Shown here: one piece after another, positions 4,753 through 5,770 of the stretch
Numbering within the stretch: the stretch's first letter is position 1
How the letters are laid out: each line of letters opens with the position of its first letter
Assembly: GCA_028824575.1 (NCBI GenBank)
Contig: JAPPDN010000748.1
Location: 1 to 5,770, forward strand
Origin: Candidatus Poribacteria bacterium
GTDB lineage: Bacteria; Poribacteria; WGA-4E; WGA-3G
Length of the DNA stretch: 5,770 nt
Direction: 5' to 3'
Program-made: the position numbers and the translations under genes
Notes under the pieces: model-generated
Seen by the model: the letters and a program-made list of their open reading frames with translations, nothing else
The model's database searches: none
Told to the model about the DNA's origin: nothing

Positions 4753-5770
4753 ATGTTTTTAGTGCTACTGAGGCGTGAGATTCTCGCGCATCTGATAACA
4801 TTTCGTTTTGCAATTACGGTGATCGTCTGCCTGCTGCTCGTTGTCATAACCACGCTCATCAGAATTGACGATTACGAGCAACGGTTGGCGGGTTACAATA
4901 CCGCCAGGAATGTCCACCGTGAAGCACTTCTGTCCACCCGAACCTATTCTGATTTGAGACCAAAGATTGATCGTTCTCCTAATCCATTAAGCATTTTTAA
5001 CGCTGGTATGGACGACCGGCTTGGCAATACACTGCGGATTTATTACACGAGCGTCCCACTCCTTTGGGATGCCGAGTCCCACGGCTCTGGTAACCTTTTC
5101 ATTGATTATTTTTATCGAATTGACTTAGTCTTTATTTTCCAATTTGTCCTTTCTCTACTCGCGTTGCTGTTCGCCTACGATGCGATTGCTGGGGAACGCG
5201 AAGCCGGCACATTGCGGCTCACAATGAGCCACCCGGTAAGCCGAAGTGCTATCTTGGCAGCGAAATACTTTGGCGCGATGATCTGTTTGGTTTTTCCGCT
5301 CATCATCAGTTTCGCTATTGCCTTAATATGGATCGTCCTATCAGGATCAATCTTTTTCAGTGGAGATGATTTTCTGAGAATCGCCTGCATCTTGCTAACT
5401 TCAATTATCTATCTCTCTGCTATCTACTTGATCGGGCTGCTGATTTCCGCCGGGGTGCACCGCACTGCCACAGCACTCATGCTCTCTCTATTCATCTGGG
5501 TAGTACTGATATTGGTCTATCCGTCCGTTAGTGTGTTCGCGGTCAACCAGTTAACCCGTGAACGAGATAGTAAAATAAATTCCAGTTTCGTCGCAATTTG
5601 GCAAATACAAGAGACAATTAACAAAGAGGAGACGGAATATCTTAAGAACAATGGAGTCAACGGAGAAATTGACCGCTTCTTAAGGGACAATTATTGGGTA
5701 CACATCGGTGTAAGTGCCTTAGAGATAGCAAATCATATAGAGTTCAAATCTTATGACTGGCGGGTCATTG
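4753..5770 (+). CDS. ABC-2 type transporter permease, N-terminal part (3' end outside window)
   Basis: The frame is open from ATG 4753 to the right edge, 339 codons without a stop. GAGGA at 4740-4744 lies 8 nt before the ATG and supports this start. Membrane segments are visible near residues 19-36, 122-142, 170-197, 209-231 and 240-263. Between the first two lies a soluble loop of about 85 residues (RSPNPLSIFNAGMDDRLGN, then VPLLWDAESHGSGN), presumably outside the membrane. After the second comes the cytoplasmic family signature AYDAIAGEREAGTLRLTMS, then HPVSR (141-164), which typically contacts the ATP-binding partner. After the fifth, a second hydrophilic region rich in Glu/Lys begins (264 onward) and continues off the edge. 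This plan matches ABC-2 permeases with a large extracytoplasmic domain, related to the DUF3526/GldF-NosY type. The substrate cannot be read from sequence. An ATPase gene and often sister permeases would be expected to the right. Confidence 0.88.
   Translation, partial: MFLVLLRREILAHLITFRFAITVIVCLLLVVITTLIRIDDYEQRLAGYNTARNVHREALLSTRTYSDLRPKIDRSPNPLSIFNAGMDDRLGNTLRIYYTSVPLLWDAESHGSGNLFIDYFYRIDLVFIFQFVLSLLALLFAYDAIAGEREAGTLRLTMSHPVSRSAILAAKYFGAMICLVFPLIISFAIALIWIVLSGSIFFSGDDFLRIACILLTSIIYLSAIYLIGLLISAGVHRTATALMLSLFIWVVLILVYPSVSVFAVNQLTRERDSKINSSFVAIWQIQETINKEETEYLKNNGVNGEIDRFLRDNYWVHIGVSALEIANHIEFKSYDWRVI

Noticed and set aside
4586..4813. 75-codon reverse-strand frame over the permease start
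   Set aside because: It overlaps the well-supported permease start and ribosome site, and its translation is not recognisable.

Overview
The window looks like a piece of a Gram-negative-type bacterial chromosome of moderate GC content. The style of its genes resembles what I remember from Candidatus Poribacteria and related uncultured marine or sponge-associated lineages: exported WD40 proteins with SPDGKTLATGS-type blades, ABC-2 permeases with the GEREAGTLRL motif, and spacers full of short hairpin repeats. That placement is from recall, not from a search. All recognised genes are on the + strand.

Layout. Positions 1-873 hold the 3' part of mutL: the Thr/Pro/Gln-rich linker and the complete C-terminal dimerisation/endonuclease domain. 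Its stop codon abuts the ribosome binding site of a small membrane-anchored or exported protein (885-1562) that resembles the GH108 N-acetylmuramidase / PG_binding_3 family, with its candidate catalytic Glu shifted. The two genes are almost certainly co-transcribed and may be translationally coupled.

Positions 1563-2481 form a spacer of about 920 bp with no convincing gene but much structure. It holds a cloverleaf-like inverted repeat cluster (1644-1722), several hairpins with a CYGTARG-type core, a near-consensus sigma-70 promoter (1859-1887) with no gene close behind it, a 24-bp near-perfect palindrome (2065-2088), scattered TTACAC words, and a 20-bp-spaced GGTAACTTT pair. The promoter and palindrome could delimit an RNA of about 200 nt, or form the leader of the next gene.

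Positions 2482-4365 encode an exported protein made only of WD40 repeats: 14 blades in a 42-residue register, most simply two seven-bladed propellers. Two neighbouring blades share a nearly identical 56-nt block, a sign of recent duplication or gene conversion. A 387-bp spacer (4366-4752) follows, with an imperfect hairpin repeat. The window ends inside an ABC-2 type permease gene (4753 to the right edge).

How the genes work together: mutL and the muramidase-like gene form one transcription unit without an obvious shared pathway. The WD40 gene and the permease each have their own leader and appear to be separate units. I see no tRNA, rRNA, CRISPR array or transposase. No part can be shown to be a new system; the least explained parts are the repeat-rich spacer with its orphan promoter and the altered muramidase-like protein behind mutL.
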